This document shows, piece after piece, positions 33,698 to 44,449 of a stretch of DNA of 64,000 nucleotides. Numbering within the stretch: the stretch's first letter is position 1; every line of letters begins with the position of its first letter. The notes beneath the pieces are model-generated. The model worked only from the letters and a program-made list of their open reading frames with translations. It was not told the DNA's origin and did not search any database. Source of the DNA: Odontocerum albicorne (taxonomy: Eukaryota > Arthropoda > Insecta > Trichoptera > Odontoceridae). Location: positions 34,439,491 through 34,503,490 of the forward strand of contig OX463848.1 of the NCBI GenBank assembly GCA_949825065.1, read 5' to 3'. The translations under genes were made by a program, and so were the position numbers.

Positions 33698-34610
33698 GAT
33701 ATGATTTCATACTCGTGTATTCCCGCTGTATTTATGTTTATAATAATATCTCCTATAATTTTATTCATTAAAAAAATCATTTTAATTTATATTTGGGGAG
33801 TATACTACCAGATGATGAAAAAGAGGAATGAAATATTTATTGGCGAATTTCGATATGAATATAGGGTTAATAGGGCACAAAATACCACATACTTCAACGA
33901 TTTCTGTTAAAATAATTAAACTTATTACATACAACACTGATGTGTGAGAATAAAACGGAAAGGTGGCAATGAATGAAAGTAGTGCAATAAACGTGTTGTG
34001 TTGATCTATGGCAAAATAAGAAAAGTATTTTTTTACAATACTAAATATTAATAATTTACATGAGATGAAAAAGAGTGAAGTAAGATGACTTAAACCTGTT
34101 GACCGAATGAAATCATCTAAAAAAAAGTATTGTGAATGAAAGGATGATTGAAATTTAGAAAGAAGAAATGTAAACAGTAAGAGAGAGCAAAGAAAATTAT
34201 TTAGAATATGTACTCATTAATAAGTGATTGAGGAATTTACTAGTTCCATGATAGACCATTTTAACGTTCTTCTCTAACAATCCCAACTAGGCAATTGCGT
34301 GACAGTATTTATATATAATTTAAGTTACAAGAAAAATGGTCATTTAATTTAAATATAATACTTCTTGCAAAAACATGCATTTAAAATTACAATAGATTAA
34401 GAAAAATTATAATTGAAAACACAATTTAAATTGGTGCTTTCGTTTTATGAAAAATAACCAATAAATGTGTATTTCTCAATATATCAAAATTAATGAAAAA
34501 TTGGGTGTATGTATGGTCATAAATATTAGGGGAAAGATTCTATTTTAACGTTATTTTTTATATTTGGCACTTGTTGCAACATCTTCAAGATGATTAAAAT
34601 GTGTCTTTTC
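33698..34610. other. AT-rich unassigned sequence
   Basis: No gene. A 69-codon plus frame at 33701-33910 shows no recognised feature. Confidence 0.45.
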
Positions 34611-34615
34611 AATAT

Positions 34616-34675
34616 TAGATCGATACACTCTTGTTCAACACAGTACACTGTGTTGAACAAGAGTGTATCGATCTA
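34616..34675. repeat. Perfect 60-bp palindrome (29-bp arms, 2-base centre)
   Basis: Arm 34616-34644 (TAGATCGATACACTCTTGTT...) is exactly complementary to 34647-34675; the centre is AC. Arms include GTTCAACACAGT. It abuts a 5'-truncated SINE-A piece on its right, and part of the arm resembles the SINE tail (acagtac...gtgtta), so it may come from an inverted duplication at the SINE end. Confidence 0.97.
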
Positions 34676-34775
34676 TCACCTGACGCTCTTATTTTCATGT
34701 GGTAAGCCTTCCAAGCAACCAGAAACATGATAAAAAGACCTTAAGTATAAACTCTAGTTCAATCGAAATGTGAAT
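34676..34775 (-). mobile_element. SINE-A 3' half, diverged
   Basis: CACCTGACGCTCTTATTTTC, ATGTGGTAAGCCTTCC, AAGCAACCAGAAACATG and AAAGACCTTAAGTATAAACT are SINE-A body and tail reversed. The head lies apart, at 35072-35130, after a 300-bp AT-rich insertion. Confidence 0.7.
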
Positions 34776-35071
34776 GTGATGGAATACAAATAGCCTGAAC
34801 GAGTGGACTTGTTTTTGCTAAATAATAAGTGTAAGAATTGTTATCTAGTTATAAGTAGTATGTAGGTGTTAATTATTTCTAAGAAATCATATATTAAGAT
34901 TGTAAAAATAAAATAAAATGACATGTAGGAAAATTTGATTAAGTAAGTTCATTAATTATAACATATAATTAAGATTAGTTAAGTAATAAATGTGTATATA
35001 GGTATAGCCTTGACAAATGTTTGTACAATATTTTACTTTGTTAAATAAAAAATTAAAAAATCTTCAATCAA

Positions 35072-35130
35072 ATCGCTACCCTTGAGTTGGAAGGCAACCG
35101 TCTTACCAACCAGACTACAGAAATAAGATT
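35072..35130 (-). mobile_element. SINE-A head fragment
   Basis: AATCGCTACCCTTGAGTTGG, AAGGCAACCGTCTTACCAAC and CAGACTACAGAAAT are the tRNA-like head reversed. Possibly the other half of the copy at 34676-34775. Confidence 0.6.
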
Positions 35131-35280
35131 ATGTGAAAAAAATGGTACGCTTTGAAACTATATATGACTTTTCGTAATATTGCTTAATTTTTTATTTAAT
35201 TAAAATGTATACAAAATTACTTTCACTGTTTTATCTATTCAACTTGTTACACTTTGCGGTGTGAACATGACAGCTCTATC

Positions 35281-35425
35281 AAAAATCTGTACTCCCGCGT
35301 GGGCGGGGCCACAGCCGCCTCCAGTTCCCACCCAAAGTGATGGTGGCCGACCCTCGCCCTGTCGCCATTGGCCCATTACTAAGCCCCGCCTTGTACGCGG
35401 TGCGGGGTAGGGGACAGGGAACGTT
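35281..35425. promoter_or_regulatory. GC-rich promoter-like island with GC boxes and a CCAAT box
   Basis: About 145 bp of GC-rich DNA in strongly AT-rich flanks. GC boxes occur on both strands (GGGCGGGGCC at 35301-35310, CCCCGCC at 35384-35390), with an inverted CCAAT (ATTGG 35367-35371) between them. CGCGGTGCGGGGTAGGGG follows. No open frame crosses it. This arrangement resembles a TATA-less promoter, but no start or exon is identified. Confidence 0.35.
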
Positions 35426-35746
35426 TTGGGAGAATTTAATTAGCAACACCTACAAAATGTTTAAGGGAATAGGGATACTACATTGGACGAGTAACGTACA
35501 TAAATAATTAACGAAAAATTTATTACTGAACGAAACACAACAACGAAACAGGTTGTTAATAAATTGACGATGATTGGTGTAAAATTTAATTAAAAATTCG
35601 TTTTAGTTGCCGGGTTTTGGCTAATTGCGAATAAATTTGAATACGATCCGGATACTAACGACTCTGCTGAATTGAGACATTAGACATTGAAGATTGAATA
35701 TTTAAATGTAAGACTAGTTGCAACCCGTGAAATATTCACGGATGTA

Positions 35747-35799
35747 AAACAAATTCTACATTTATGAAAAATATATATTCATAAATGTAGAATTTGTTT
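35747..35799. repeat. Perfect hairpin, 22-bp stem and 9-base loop
   Basis: Arms 35747-35768 and 35778-35799 (core ATTCTACATTTATGAA and its complement) match perfectly. Loop AAATATATA. A smaller perfect hairpin CCGTGAA-ATA-TTCACGG sits just upstream at 35725-35741. Confidence 0.95.
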
Positions 35800-36780
35800 A
35801 TATATATCATTTATACATCGTCCCCTTTTACACCGGTTCAAAACTTGTTAGCTAGGTATTTAAAATTCGTTCAGTTATCACGGACCCACCGAGATTCAAA
35901 TTTCGAATTACTTTCGGAGATAATCCAAGTATTCCTCTCTCGCTCTTTTGTATTCAAAATTCAATTGTCGTATTCTTTCTTCGACGACAACCATCGTATG
36001 GGTTTTGGCCTATTTATACTATGATTTATTACTGAATACGATGATGACAGCGAAAATTATATTTTTAAATTTTATTTTGTAAATTTTATAAAATCGAGAA
36101 TAATTTGTTCATGTATTATTTTCCTTTATAGATCATATGGCAATACCACTATAGATTTCGTCGTTGCTGTGCCTCGTTATCAAGGATCCCCTCGCCATTT
36201 CAATGTCAATTCGATTGGAAAGCGATACTGTGCCGTGGAGCTTTTTTATTACTTTTTAATTGAGTGAGCCGCTGCACACCAGAAAACTCACTGGTTATAC
36301 TGAATCTGATCGGCACACCTTCCGAAATAAGACGGTCACAGCGCACTGGCATATTTTTCATTTATTTTTTCTCTTTTTTTTTTTTTTAAAGAATAGATAT
36401 GACCGAAGTCATTGGTCAAATACTAGATGGAAAATATACCTGTATCGTTCGAGGGGAATAGCACGATATAGAAGTCCAGTGAATTACAACGCGGCTAAGC
36501 ACCTCACCAATATAGACACAGTTATAATTAATTATTTTATGGGCAAATACGGACACCCATTCCTGGCTATACTTTAAACATTTTTTGTCATTCTTTAATC
36601 ATAGTTATGCATCTAAACTACTTTGCATGATTTTTGTTGAAATATTCAACACATGTCACATTTGACCACTAGCAATCATGACTGGTCACTAAATATTTAG
36701 CCCCCAACTTATAAAAGGTTGAATGGTGTTTCAAATTATTGTGTTATATATATTTTGAGGTTATCGCGGTTGTATTATTG
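35800..36780. other. Unassigned sequence of mixed composition
   Basis: 35810-36020 and 36130-36500 are less AT-rich than the surroundings and include 76- and 105-codon plus frames. These show no recognised domain and no good splice context. I cannot tell non-coding conserved DNA from decayed exons. Confidence 0.3.
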
Positions 36781-36782
36781 TA

Positions 36783-36992
36783 TCATATTACACTTCGTTG
36801 TATGCAGTACAATCTAGCGGGCTAATTACCATGTTTCAATATCTCCCAACCTATCAGAAATTTGTTAAACATGCCTTAAGTGAAATCCAGATCAGAAAAC
36901 TTTTTATAAAAACCTGGGTTTCAACAGCAATCGAACCCGCAACCCTCGGACTAGAAGTCAGACATCTTACCAATTAAATCACGGAGGTCGTC
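36783..36992 (-). mobile_element. SINE-A, complete, diverged
   Basis: ATTACACTTCGTTGTATGCA (tail), CATGCCTTAAGTGAAATCCA, AGCAATCGAACCCGCAACCC (B box), ATCTTACCAATTAAATCACG and GAGGTCGTC (head end 36992). Its head end lies 8 bases from a family H repeat. Confidence 0.9.
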
Positions 36993-36999
36993 GGGCGGT

Positions 37000-37115
37000 T
37001 CTTCGTATCAGTTGTATAAGGTTTCTTGGAGTGTAGTACCGCGTGGTTTGGCTTATGATATCGGCGTTTCGAAAACTTTGCAGTTTTCATCTTCAGGGGT
37101 TGTTTGTAATCAACT
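37000..37115 (-). repeat. Penelope-like terminal repeat (family H), copy 2
   Basis: Minus strand: CCCCTGAAGATG, a 7-bp hairpin (GAAAACT/AGTTTTC with a 4-base loop), GAAACGCCGATATCATAAGC, GGTACTACACTCC and AAACCTTATACAACTGATAC. Same order as 32420-32540. Confidence 0.65.
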
Positions 37116-37339
37116 TCCATTGCCTCATTAATCGGTATCATGCGGTTAATTACTTTGAAAGGTCTTGTACAATTTATTACGTTGAATTAAACTTTGGTTG
37201 TTACAATAAAACCTATCGGATTTATCATCATGTAGTTATTAAATCAATGATTTTTCATCATGTAGTTATTAAATCACTTTTTATGAACCGAAAAAATGTT
37301 AAGTTTATGCAAACTCAAAGCCTTATTAACAATATTGTA

Positions 37340-37410
37340 ACAACAGGATTCTACCCCAGAACCACAGGCCTGAAGAACAAGTGTGTTACTAACTAAGCTA
37401 CGGTAATCGC
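37340..37410 (-). mobile_element. SINE-A head fragment
   Basis: AGGATTCTACCCCAGAACCA, CAAGTGTGTTACTAACTAAG and CTACGGTAATCGC are the reversed tRNA-like head. Just upstream, TCATCATGTAGTTATTAAAT is duplicated in tandem (37227 and 37257). Confidence 0.55.
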
Positions 37411-37677
37411 AAAATTACTGTTGCTTAAATAAATAAATATAGATTTATTGATACATACGCGTGTGTATATATGTACATGTATCCTGAAATTACATGATAT
37501 ATCAAAGGGTAATGTCGAAAAAAAAAAACATTTAAGAATGAAACATCTAAAGGTATGCGTTCATCTCATAACATACCCCAGTCGTGATACACCCCCACCA
37601 ATAGAGGGCGAACCCGGCCGCAAGAAGATTAGATGTTTTTTAGTCCACAGCCTTGTACATGTAAATTAAATGTTTGT

Positions 37678-37915
37678 TGTATTGTACTGTATTGTATAAC
37701 TCTTTCAGTGCATATATTAAGTACAACCTTAGGGTCTATTACCATGTGGCAATTTTCTTCAATCAGAAGTTGTTTTTAAAAGGCTTTACGGAAAAAATAG
37801 ACTGTACACCATTTAAAAAAATTGGATTCAAACGTGAATTGAACCCGCATTATCCGAGTTGTTGGTTTTTTTTTACCCACTGCACGGATTTCTCCTGTTA
37901 CACAAAGAGGGTCTG
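37678..37915 (-). mobile_element. SINE-A, full extent, diverged
   Basis: TACCATGTGGCAATTTTCTT, AAGGCTTTACGG, ATTGGATTCAAACGTGAATT, GAACCCGCATTATCCGAG and CACGGATTTCTCC in reversed SINE order. Confidence 0.75.
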
Positions 37916-38720
37916 CTTCTAGCGTTAGCTTATTCGTTATGAATAATATCAGCCAAGATTCTTCTCATACTGCTAGACGGTACCGAGAATATATCAACAG
38001 TGTCATTCAGTTGGTTCAATATCTCTATATCACGCGTGACTGAGTGTTTAGCCATGATATTCGTCCTGTAAGTTGGTATGTAGAACAGAGGGTGATTCTT
38101 GTTTAAATATTATATAGCAGCTTACTGGTCCTGTGAATGTTTGTAGCCTACTTGTTAAAATAAGAGAAACAGTGTCCAACTCACATTTTACCTCTTCCGA
38201 AATAATAAAGAAAATATAAGTTCAGGGGTTCATTAGAGGTTTTTCTTCAATTTTAGTTCTTGACTGAGAAACTTAATATTATTATATTTATTCTTAATTA
38301 TATTTTTTCAGTTTACCAGCTAATTTCGTATTATCGTTGCACTTGAGAGATACTATATTATCATGTTGTATTATTAATTGACTTGAATTAATTGTATTTC
38401 TATTTTTTTTTACTTTCCGTATTGTACTGTACAATACATTGGTATTTATAAACAAGACATTTTAAAATATATAAGTAATACGTTTATCTGGAATTGTTAG
38501 TTTTTTTTGGAATACTGGTCCCGTTATTTGAGTTATAATTGTTACTGTTAAACGTAAAATGCGCTTTTCGTTTATTTTGTCAATCAATAAATAACATAGT
38601 GTTTAATGTATTAATTTAATTTACGACAGAATTTAACTACAAAATGAACATCTTATTACTTATCTAGAATTGACATTTTTTTCAATAAGTTTTTTATATT
38701 GACTCATATAATTGCATAGT
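37916..38720. other. AT-rich unassigned sequence
   Basis: Nothing recognisable. Confidence 0.45.
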
Positions 38721-38724
38721 CACT

Positions 38725-38830
38725 TTAATTTGAGGGCACAAATCATTCTAGTTTGGATGGATTGCCTATTAAAAAAACATGTTACTAGAATTAATATTTT
38801 TTTTAAGTCAAGGATTTAACTTAGCTTATT
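38725..38830. repeat. Interspersed repeat family E, copy 2
   Basis: GGCACAAATCATTCTAGTTT then GGATGGATTGCCTAT is the reverse complement of the block at 19776-19812. Confidence 0.6.
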
Positions 38831-40035
38831 CCGTATTTTAAATATACTGATCAAATTTATTTTGTATGTTGAATACTATTTCAATGTATACGTCCATATT
38901 TGATTAATTTACATGGTGTAAATAACAAACTAGAAAATTTCTAATACCATTACCCACTATGTATTCCAACTCGAGTCTACTGACTACGATTTTACTTTTA
39001 GCGTGACCAACGCAACATACTCGAGACTAACATGACCTGCAGCAGGAAGTCATGTCCCTTTGGGGGATAAAAAGGGAACAAACCTCAACGCTAACAAAAA
39101 GCAGCCTATAAATTTACTATTTATCTCATCGTACAACATTTTCTTTTCTTATTTTCCCTTAACGATTAATATCAGTTATTTTAATTCAAAATCGGGTGGT
39201 AAATACCTATATTTATTTTAAAAACAAATAAATGTTTAAAATTTATTATTTTACATAAATTCATATAATATGTAACATTATTCCATTTTCATTCATATGG
39301 AAGAATAATTCAAGTCTGGAGAAATATTTGCTATAAAATTATTTGATTTAGAAAGGACTTCTTGAAAAAGTGACGAATGCTTATCAAATGCGGATATTAC
39401 AAATGAATTGTCTATTATTATTTGACATACAGTTTGTTTTAAAAAAACATGTTATTTTTGGATTGTGTCTAACAGCTATAACCTCTAAAAGAAATGAAAA
39501 GTGAAAAAAATATTTTCAGTACTTTTAAAGGTTATTTTTCATATATCAGACGCTAAACGAATTCAACTAGTCAGCCTGAATTGATTTTTTACCTAAAAAC
39601 TTAGTTAAATAAATATATAGCTATTTCGTGATAGCCGAGTAAATACCAATCACTATAACTTAGGTATATAGAAGAAATTAAAAATGAAATTACCTGAATA
39701 TAAAAAAATACCTACATAATTCTGCACAAATAATTTATTTTACGGATTAAACATACCCCTAGCATTTTAAGGATTAAACGCACTCCACAGTGTATCCGGC
39801 CAGGAGACAATATTATATTTGACCTTGGTTATGACCCACTGGACTAAGCACGTAACTCACAGTTCACTATCGTACGTGTTTGAAACAGTATTTTTTTGTT
39901 TTTTTTTTGTCTAAATAATTAATTGATTTTACCACATTGAACAACGATCTCCTTACTATCGGTACGTTGAATTAGATCAGCCAAGACTGTGAATTAGTTG
40001 GCGTGCAACATATTGCACACAAGGTGGCTAATAAT
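38831..40035. other. Unassigned sequence
   Basis: 38985-39110 is more complex (GACCTGCAGCAGGAAGTCAT, CCCTTTGGGGGATAAAAAGG) but has no frame. The rest is AT-rich. Confidence 0.4.
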
Positions 40036-40037
40036 CA

Positions 40038-40260
40038 TTGTATTGCATTATTTCTTACCTTGTATATAGGAAGTAAATGTGGCTGGTTTATTTCATGTGA
40101 CAAACTATTTCAACCAAACAAAAATACCTATGCTAAAGAGATCTTTGGTGAAAAATACATGAAACCCCTATTTTTTAGAAAAAAAATATTTGTACCGACG
40201 GGAATCGAAGTCGACACCTACAAATTTGAAGACAGGTGTTTTATCGACTATGCCACGGAT
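40038..40260 (-). mobile_element. SINE-A, full extent, strongly diverged
   Basis: TTATTTCATGTGACAAACTA, TTTCAACCAAACAAAAATAC, GGGAATCGAAGTCGACACC, GACAGGTGTTTTATCGACTA and TGCCACGGAT keep the reversed SINE order. Confidence 0.65.
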
Positions 40261-40597
40261 ATATTTTTTGCTAGCATAGTCCAAATATGATTTGAGAATA
40301 ACCCTTTCTGAAATGAATCTGCCAAATCACAGCACTGACTTCATTGACGGTGTTCAAGCGGTTTCAAATTGTATATTGAGCGCTAACATTGAATCAATAT
40401 AGGCGGTCAGCGCACGATAGAACTGAGAAAGTAGATTGTTACATTAGATATGTATGCACAGATAAAACTTTATTTTGGCACTACCATATCACACTTAAGT
40501 TAACAGAACTTTTCAATTATTTATGACAATTAAAAAAAAATCATCAATGAAAGAAGTAAAAAATAAATACTAGCATTTAAATTAAAATCACCAATAA
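40261..40597. other. Unassigned sequence
   Basis: Nothing recognisable. Confidence 0.4.
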
Positions 40598-40805
40598 TGG
40601 CAACCTCCGTTGTATAATTAATAAACGGCTGTCTCCCAACTCAAGGTGGTGGGTTGGCTTCCCATTGATAACCCAATTTTTAAAAAATGTTTCTATTCTA
40701 GTTTTCACTTAAGACACATTAAACATTTTCTGGTTGGTTGGAAGCGATTGCAACATGGCAATAAATCCAACAGGTTATAATGTATTCAACAAAAGTGTGA
40801 TGATG
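40598..40805 (+). mobile_element. SINE-A, full extent
   Basis: GGCAACCTCCGTTGTATAAT (head), ACGGCTGTCTCCCAACTCAA, decayed T-arm, TTCTAGTTTTCACTTAAGAC, TTTCTGGTTGGTTGGAAGCG, TGCAACATGGCAATAAATCC and CAACAAAAGTGTGATGATGA. Confidence 0.85.
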
Positions 40806-41380
40806 ATTGGCAATATCCTTGAGTATGATTGTCAACCATCCTGCAGATGGAAGACACCTGTGTATTAGATTATTATGTGCAATCATTTGCACTTCAGCAA
40901 GCACGCTCCTGACATATCAAATCCAACGTTACGATGGCAGATCAATGTTCCAAGACGACTAGCAAGTTTTTAATCTGGTCGTTCGGTGAGTTTTTACATA
41001 GCGCTATAAGAATTTATGATAAATAGCATATAAACTTGAGAAAAATAGAAATTCAGTTTCACATTCTAAAAATGTAACCAGTCCGGAATTGAATCCGCCA
41101 AGAGTCGAACCCAGAGCTCCCGCTTTCTTGGCGTGAATGCTAACCGTTAGTCAACATCGATTTTACATTATTTCAGCTCTGATGATATGCGCAAACATTA
41201 TATTCTTATAATAACTGAACTGTGGATAACTTGTTCCCTCCAAAAAATAAATACAAATTGTTTATTCAAATCATTGCTTCACTTTTGGCCAGACATACTT
41301 TCAATATCCGAGAGGCTGCGATCAAATAACGTGGTTTTGACGAAAATCTGTTTTCATTTCTCGAAACTGGCTCCCTTTTC
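40806..41380. other. Unassigned, with a tRNA-like scrap at 41085-41155
   Basis: CCAAGAGTCGAACCCAGAGC at 41099 is a reversed B-box-like string, followed by TTGGCGTGAATGCTAACCG, which looks like a reversed D-arm of a different tRNA-like repeat. No gene. Confidence 0.35.
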
Positions 41381-41384
41381 TATT

Positions 41385-41500
41385 TATGGGATGCGGGGGA
41401 CAGGCCGTGGGAGGTGCCTTAATGATGTCGAATCGCCACCCCATTAAGGGTGGCGAGGGTGAGGGTGGAGGTGTGACGACACCCTTAATAAGCCGCTAGA
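41385..41500. promoter_or_regulatory. GC-rich candidate regulatory block with an inverted repeat
   Basis: CGCCACCC-CATTAA-GGGTGGCG (41434-41455) is a perfect 8-bp inverted repeat around a TTAA-type core. It is followed by GGGTGAGGGTGGAGGTGTG and ACACCCTTAATAAGCC. TTAATGATG and TTAATAAG are homeodomain-like cores. Composition contrasts strongly with the flanks. Confidence 0.3.
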
Positions 41501-42099
41501 TCGATCAAGAAGAGCATTTCTTATTACGTCCCTCTGAGACACACTGAATTCAACTAGGTATATGATATAAAATTTATTTTTGTATATGGATTTAAATTTA
41601 ATTTCAGAGATTGAAAGTGATTCGCAGACTCCATATTTTAATTATTTATCATGCTTGCTTATTATCTAGTCGCCCTAAATTCGACACTTCGAATTTAATT
41701 CAAAAAAAGAAACCATCTTATACCTATATGTTGCAGAGTTCGAACTCCTAAAAAAATCCAAGAAATGAAACTGGTCGATAACTCAGTATCAAAGACGTCC
41801 AGCCCGTAAGCATGATGGCGCTATGAAAATGTCTGAACGGAGTGTGAAGATAATTTTAAACGAAGACTTTTAGGTCCATCCATACAAAATGATGGCAGTT
41901 CAGAAATTTAATAAACGCGACTCGATCAACCGCAGTGTATCCTGTCCAGCGAGCGCTGGCGTTCTTGTAAGTGATCAAGGAATGAGATCACTTCATCACA
42001 CGCCTTGCTTAGTGGAACGGTTCAAATCTGTATCTATAAAAAGGCGGATTTATGCATTGTTATATTATATATTTAACGAGATATTCTCACAAAATCCGG
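41501..42099. other. Unassigned sequence
   Basis: A plus frame from 41889 runs into the LINE at 42100, but its first part shows no LINE or other similarity. Confidence 0.4.
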
Positions 42100-42830
42100 A
42101 TTATCTTCAGCACCAACTGCAGGAATTGGCAGAGGTCGGTAAACAAGTTGGTTTAAAAATTAATGTCTCAAAAATCAAATATATGATGGCTTTCCTACCA
42201 CAACACCAATAATTGTGGATGAACATGTGTAATTGGCCCAACCAGGAATATGTGTATTTAGACCAACTTATTTCCTTTATAGGTGGCATATCGGAGGAAA
42301 TAACACGAAGAACAAAACTAGTATGAAGATCATTTGGACGTTTGAACAAAATCTTTAAAAGTAATCTACCAATATATTTGAAGCAAAAGGTCAAGTAGTG
42401 TATTTTCCCAGTATTTACGTATGGCTGTGAAACATGGACGCTCACAGCAAAGAACACACAAAAGCTCCAGACCGCACAAAGGAAAGCATGGAAAGATGCA
42501 TGTTGGGATACACTAAAAGATACCGTAAACGAAACACCTGGATTCGCAACAAAACAAAGGTATTCGTGATAAAGGTGTGCAGTAAAATTAAGTGGCAATA
42601 AGCAGGACACGTAGCCAGAATGTCAGATTCCCGATGGATGCCCGAAATAATCCAATGGTACCCAAGAGACATAAAGAGACCCAGAAGAAAACCGAAGGTA
42701 CGCTGGATAGATGAAATCAGGAAGCATGGCAGTATCACATGACACCAATGAGCAAAAACCCGAACTATTTGGAGTCAACTTGGGGAGACCTTCATCCAGC
42801 AGTGGATCGACCCTGATTGACAATGATGAT
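42100..42830 (+). mobile_element. RTE-like LINE ORF2 C-terminal part
   Basis: Plus-strand blocks in order: LQELAEVGKQVGLKINVSK near 42112 (end of the reverse transcriptase palm), EYVYLGQLISF near 42248, FPVFTYGCETWTLTAKN near 42402, AGHVARMSDSRWMPEIIQWY near 42604, RPRRKPKVRWIDEIRKH near 42680, and FIQQWIDPD with a stop near 42790-42820. A GATGATAT-type microsatellite follows, as at RTE 3' ends. At least three frame changes or stops separate the blocks, so it is dead. The 5' end, endonuclease and catalytic reverse transcriptase core are absent. Confidence 0.92.
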
Positions 42831-43520
42831 ATATATTTGCACCTTTTTGGATCACCTTTCAATAAAATTATTTCAAATTGTAAACACTGCATTGTAAATA
42901 AACACTACATTGTAAGTAAATAATGTCATCGCCATCTCTGGATGTCTAAACTAGGCATTAAGGTAGAAATTAACAAAGCCTGTGAAAAATCAATCAGACC
43001 TTTGGGAGTAGTCTACAACAGATGTAACAAAAAGTATTATCAAAACTAATAAAATACAAATGTTCAGATTCATCGAAGGCGTAAAATTTTAAAATAGAGT
43101 TAGAAACTCTCATATCCGAAAAATATGTGCTGTAGACGATATTGTGAGATGGGGTAGAATTCACAGAAGACACTAGTGAGGCCATATGGAAAGTATAGGT
43201 AACACCAGGGTTTTCTACGTAGCAATGCATGAAATACCCACTTGTAATCGTCCCCTAGAAAGATATCTAAAAAAAAATTATAGCTGAGAGTTAACATCCC
43301 AAGAAAGCCAGTGCTGATGATTGCACACCATAGTCATTCTTAGAAGAAAAAGTATGTATTGTTGCTAGTATATATGATAAATTAAAAAATCAAAGGCGTG
43401 CTATTTAAATAACATTAAATGTAAACTCATTGGGTAGAAAAGCATAATAATACTGGTCGATTATATCGTTTAAACACCACCTTCAATTAAAAAAAAACTT
43501 TTCAAGTATTTTGAAAAAGA
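42831..43520. other. Unassigned sequence
   Basis: TAAACACTGCATTGTAAATA and AAACACTACATTGTAAGTAA form a short tandem pair (42880-42920). No gene recognised. Confidence 0.4.
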
Positions 43521-43524
43521 TAAA

Positions 43525-43880
43525 CTTAGGATGAAAAGATTAAAACACTCAATCATTATATCGTTTAAAAAATCACGTTTACTTTCAAAGTGGAGATTAA
43601 GTATTTTGGAAACGACAAACCTTTTCCACGCTCATCTCCCAAATGACACGTGGCATGTGACCTGCTTCATTTTTAAATTCGCATCAATGTTGAAAGTTAT
43701 AACCCAAGCGCGTGTTCTGTCTATGCCTCGCAATCGATATAGGTTCCACTTAAATAAATATATGAAGGGGAAAACAGCCCTGTCTGTGCAAAATTTATTG
43801 TTCACCATAACACTTCTGTGATAGACCAAACGGGATATATTTCTACCCATATGCACACATTTGACCTCATCCACAACATT
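43525..43880. other. Block with overlapping open frames on both strands, unrecognised
   Basis: A 96-codon plus frame (43531-43821, ATG preceded by AACTTAG) and an 80-codon minus frame (43632-43874) overlap. Composition is more balanced than the surroundings, and it includes CACGTGGCATGTGAC (43648-43662, E-box). I recognise no domain. It could be a conserved non-coding element, a decayed repeat or a small exon. Confidence 0.25.
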
Positions 43881-43953
43881 TGCATCTAATTATCATATTT
43901 CTCACCTTTTCTTCTAACCGTCGATATTATCACTATTTTTTACGCTTTTATTG

Positions 43954-44136
43954 TGTACAGTATAACCTGGCGAGTTTATTTTCATGTGGCAATCTCTTAC
44001 AGGCAACCAGAATGAAATGAAAGTAGCCTAAAACGAAGTTCTATTATATTTAAAAAAATGTATACCAACGGATATCGAACTCGTATAATCCGGGCTAGAA
44101 AATAGGTATCTTACTAACTAGGCCACGGAGGTCGTC
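43954..44136 (-). mobile_element. SINE-A, complete
   Basis: GTACAGTATAACCTGGCGAG, ATGTGGCAATCTCTTACAGG, GGATATCGAACTCGTATAAT, ATCTTACTAACTAGGCCACG and GAGGTCGTC. Confidence 0.88.
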
Positions 44137-44449
44137 TTTTTACTTTAAAAGACACATGAGTATCACGTCACAGGTTTTTTTTCTTCTTGAGATATTGAAT
44201 TCTTCTGTGACAAGCTTTTTTTGCAGGGTATATTGAAATAGTATAATTTTAAACGCTCTTTATTTTAGTCCATTTCTTAGTTACAAAAGATTTTATGTTA
44301 TGTTTCATAAATGAAATTAGAATACGATTTAAAAGATTTTATTTTGTGGTGATTTAAACTTCATCATGACGATTTAAAAAAAAATAAGAACTCATTTTTT
44401 TTCAAAACTGAAAGGAAAAATAAATGCGATATGAGTAAGCAATTAAAGG

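Noticed and set aside
36260..36577. 105-codon plus frame
   Set aside because: It includes a T-run-encoded Phe tract and no recognisable domain or splice context; kept only as unassigned sequence.
42107..42610. 167-codon minus-strand open frame, the longest in the window
   Set aside because: It lies antisense to the RTE-like LINE, whose plus-strand motifs explain the region.
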